This document shows, piece by piece, positions 24,156 through 25,984 of a stretch of DNA of 25,984 bases (position 1 is the first letter of the stretch; the number at the start of each line of letters is the position of its first letter). The notes under the pieces are model-generated. The model ran no database searches and was not told the DNA's origin. It saw only the letters and a program-made list of their open reading frames with translations. Source of the stretch: JAIPEK01 sp041685935 (GTDB lineage: Bacteria; Desulfobacterota; Desulfobacteria; Desulfobacterales; Desulfobacteraceae); NCBI GenBank assembly GCA_041685935.1, contig JAWLES010000011.1:1-25984 (forward strand), given 5' to 3'. The position numbers were made by a program, and so were the translations under genes.

Positions 24156-24446
24156 TCACTTCTTTTTGCTCTTGTTGTGGAGCCGTTTCCTTCTGGACCA
24201 TCTTTCAAAAAAACCGATCGCCCCGGATTCAGCTCTTCTGTCGATAATCTCCTCTTCAACGGTCTCCCCTTTTGACGAAGCCAGCGCCCCCCTCAGGCAT
24301 TCGGTCTTGCAGGGGCAGTGATAGAAACACTCTTCCGGTGTCTGCCTAAGGCCGCTGTCCGTCATGGGAAAAACCTTGTCAAGATTTTTAAAACAATCCG
24401 GTCTGTCTTTGCTGTTATCCCTGTCTTTGCAGTTACTATCCGTCAT
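24156..24446 (-). CDS. Small Cys-rich protein of unknown function
   Basis: This is a 96-residue protein whose ATG at 24446 lies inside the end of radC (11 bases shared, different frame) with GAAAGAG just upstream. The frame also extends to 24479, but that start lacks a ribosome-binding site. Six cysteines are present: C6, C18 and a tight cluster C40, C44, C46, C50 (ECFYHCPCKTEC). These could bind zinc or an Fe-S cluster. The C-terminus is strongly basic (RWSRRKRLHNKSKKK). No signal peptide or membrane segment is seen. I have an impression of similar small proteins in sulfate-reducing deltaproteobacteria but cannot name a family. Confidence 0.75.
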   Translation of the reverse strand: MTDSNCKDRDNSKDRPDCFKNLDKVFPMTDSGLRQTPEECFYHCPCKTECLRGALASSKGETVEEEIIDRRAESGAIGFFERWSRRKRLHNKSKKK

Positions 24447-25158
24447 TTTCTCTTTCAAACTCTCTTGTGAATTGATCAATGTACCCGTTTTCCTGAAAGC
24501 TGTAAAACTGATTCCGCGCGGATATCAGGTGCTCATGGACCCGTATTCCCACGTACCCGAGCGCAAACACAAGGCGCCTTGTAACGGCAATATCCATACC
24601 TGACGGCAAGGGATCGCCTGACGGGTGGTTATGGGCAAAAATCAGAGACGCGGCATTGTGCTCGAGCGCCTTTTTGATCACCTCTCTGGGATAGACCGAA
24701 CTTGACGTCAGAGACCCTTCCGAAAGAATATCAGAGGCAATCACCCGGTTCCCGGCATCAAGAAAAATACCTGAAAAGCATTCGGTGTTCCTGTTGCCGA
24801 TCCTGTGATTCAGATACGCGATCAGGTCCTCACGGTTTCTCACCACATCCCTTTCAACAATCCGCTCTTCAAGATAACGCTCTGCTATCTCTTTGATGAG
24901 CTTTACCCCGAAAATGTTGGCGTCTCCCACTCCCTTCACCGATTTCAGCTGATCAGGTGATGCTTCCAGCACGGCAGGAAGTGTGGAGAATTTCTCCATC
25001 AGAGCCTTGGCGCTCTCCTTGCAGTCACGCCGTGGTGTGTTGAGCGTCAGCAGAAGCTCGATCACTTCATAATCCAGAAACCCCTGCAAACCTCCCCGGA
25101 GAAACTTGCGCCTGAGCCTGGCCCTGTGTCCCTCCCCTTTTTGTGAAGAAGTCTGCAT
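24436..25158 (-). CDS. radC: RadC family JAB-domain protein (UPF0758)
   Basis: The protein has 240 residues, the family's usual length. An N-terminal helix-hairpin-helix region (about 30-80, with LKSVKGVGDA) is followed by the MPN/JAB domain (110-225) with the metal-binding motif HNHPSG ending in D189 (H176, H178, D189). Despite the name, a DNA repair role for RadC is not established; the fold is that of a metallo-isopeptidase. The ATG has GGAG about 9 bases upstream, overlapping the gyrA stop region; the gap to gyrA is 6 bases. Its end overlaps the small Cys-rich gene. Confidence 0.95.
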   Translation of the reverse strand: MQTSSQKGEGHRARLRRKFLRGGLQGFLDYEVIELLLTLNTPRRDCKESAKALMEKFSTLPAVLEASPDQLKSVKGVGDANIFGVKLIKEIAERYLEERIVERDVVRNREDLIAYLNHRIGNRNTECFSGIFLDAGNRVIASDILSEGSLTSSSVYPREVIKKALEHNAASLIFAHNHPSGDPLPSGMDIAVTRRLVFALGYVGIRVHEHLISARNQFYSFQENGYIDQFTREFERENDG

Positions 25159-25164
25159 ATCTCT

Positions 25165-25984
25165 CTACTCCAGGCCGTCTTCATTCTCCTCTTCAGGGAG
25201 CCGGGCCGTTCCGATCAGCTTCTCTCCCCTTTCCCGGTCAATGAGCTTGACTCCCTGGGTGTTCCGGCTGATGACCGAAATCCCTTTCACAGCTGTCCGT
25301 ATCAGCTTCCCGCGGTTGGTTACCAGCATTATTTCGTCATTGTCATCCACAAGCAGCAGGGATACCATTTTTCCGTTCCTGGCGGAGGTCTTGATGGAAA
25401 AAACCCCTTTACCTCCCCTTACCTGCCGCCTGTACTCTTCAACCGAAGTCCTCTTGCCGTATCCGTTTTCAGTAACACACAAAAGGGTCATACTGCTGGA
25501 GAGCGCCTCCATGCCAACCACGGATGAACCGCTGCCAAGGGCCATGCCTTTCACACCCATTGATCCTCTGGCAGTACAGCGAATATCGTTCTCATGGAAC
25601 CGGATCACTTTTCCGTCCAGGGAGCCGAGAAGGATCTCCATATTTCCGCCGGTTATACGGGCTGCAATGAGTTCATCATCCTCGGCAAGTTTCACACCGA
25701 TAAGACCGCCTGACCTCGGCCGTGAATACGCCATCAGCTCGGTCTTTTTCACACGCCCCTTGCGGGTGGCCATAACCACATACTTGCCCTGTACGAATTC
25801 CGGCACCGTCAGCACGGTTGCAACGTGTTCGTCCGGGTCGAGGTTCAGGAAATTCGCTATGGATTTGCCCAGGCTTGAACGGCCCGCCATGGGCAATTCA
25901 TATACTTTTACCTGGTATACTTTCCCGAAGTTGGTGATGAACATGAACGTATTATGGGTAGAGGCCACGAACAGATGCTCCACA
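25165..25984 (-). CDS. gyrA: DNA gyrase subunit A, C-terminal part (runs off the right edge)
   Basis: This is the C-terminal beta-propeller of GyrA, which wraps DNA and lets gyrase introduce negative supercoils. About 273 codons are in the window; the gene starts beyond the right edge. The segment beginning VEHLFVASTHNTFMFITNFG matches the conserved linker into the propeller. Repeated blade motifs follow (RKGRVKKTEL, DGKVIRFHENDIR, GYGKRTSVEEYRR, NRGKLIRT). It ends in an acidic tail (EEENEDGLE). The canonical GyrA box that begins the propeller should lie just outside the window. It heads a tight gyrA-radC unit. Confidence 0.95.
   Translation of the reverse strand, partial: VEHLFVASTHNTFMFITNFGKVYQVKVYELPMAGRSSLGKSIANFLNLDPDEHVATVLTVPEFVQGKYVVMATRKGRVKKTELMAYSRPRSGGLIGVKLAEDDELIAARITGGNMEILLGSLDGKVIRFHENDIRCTARGSMGVKGMALGSGSSVVGMEALSSSMTLLCVTENGYGKRTSVEEYRRQVRGGKGVFSIKTSARNGKMVSLLLVDDNDEIMLVTNRGKLIRTAVKGISVISRNTQGVKLIDRERGEKLIGTARLPEEENEDGLE

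Noticed and set aside
25400..25450. QVRGGKG motif in the gyrA fragment as a variant GyrA box
   Set aside because: The canonical GyrA box lies at the start of the propeller, outside this window. This is the usual degenerate copy in a later blade, so it does not show an altered gyrase.

Overview
The window looks like a core-genome segment of a Gram-negative, deltaproteobacterial (Desulfobacterota-like) chromosome. The lineage call is inference from protein flavour (EF-Tu, the Che proteins, a short ArgA-type acetyltransferase) and gene order; no search was run. Coding density is high, no gene-free stretch exceeds 300 bases, and I saw no insertion sequence, CRISPR array, prophage or direct-repeat family.

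Region 1 (1-10591, minus strand) is the transcription/translation super-cluster. Read in its own direction it is a promoter, tRNA-Thr(TGT), tRNA-Tyr(GTA), tRNA-Gly(TCC), tRNA-Thr(GGT), tuf, rpmG, tRNA-Trp(CCA), secE, nusG, rplK, rplA, an L10-type leader RNA, rplJ, rplL, rpoB and the first 345 codons of rpoC, which runs off the left edge. Gaps are short, so much of it is probably co-transcribed. Control is suggested by the L10 leader and by a pair of competing hairpins between rplL and rpoB.

Region 2 (10507-13940) starts with a divergent intergenic region carrying the tRNA promoter on one strand and a likely promoter for a lipoprotein lytic transglycosylase (MltD type, three LysM domains) on the other. 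A tRNA-Arg(CCT) gene lies 8 bases after that gene and 25 bases before a U32-family gene (TrhP/YegQ-like tRNA hydroxylation or peptidase U32).

Region 3 (13986-21896, plus strand) is a chemosensory operon: hybrid cheA (HPt, kinase core, two CheW-like domains, C-terminal receiver), cheW, cheB, cheR, and a HEAT-repeat protein with a C-terminal receiver domain. A short N-acetylglutamate-synthase-like acetyltransferase is coupled to it by an ATGA overlap. No receptor or stand-alone cheY is present here. The most notable signal is a near-ideal internal ribosome-binding site and ATG inside cheA (14877-14893). It would yield a short CheA lacking the phosphorylated His domain, analogous in layout to E. 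coli CheA-short.

Region 4 (21887-25984, minus strand) reads gyrA (C-terminal part only), radC, a small Cys-rich protein, pgk and an unrecognised 351-residue protein. Its last gene ends tail-to-tail with Region 3, the two coding regions sharing 10 bases.
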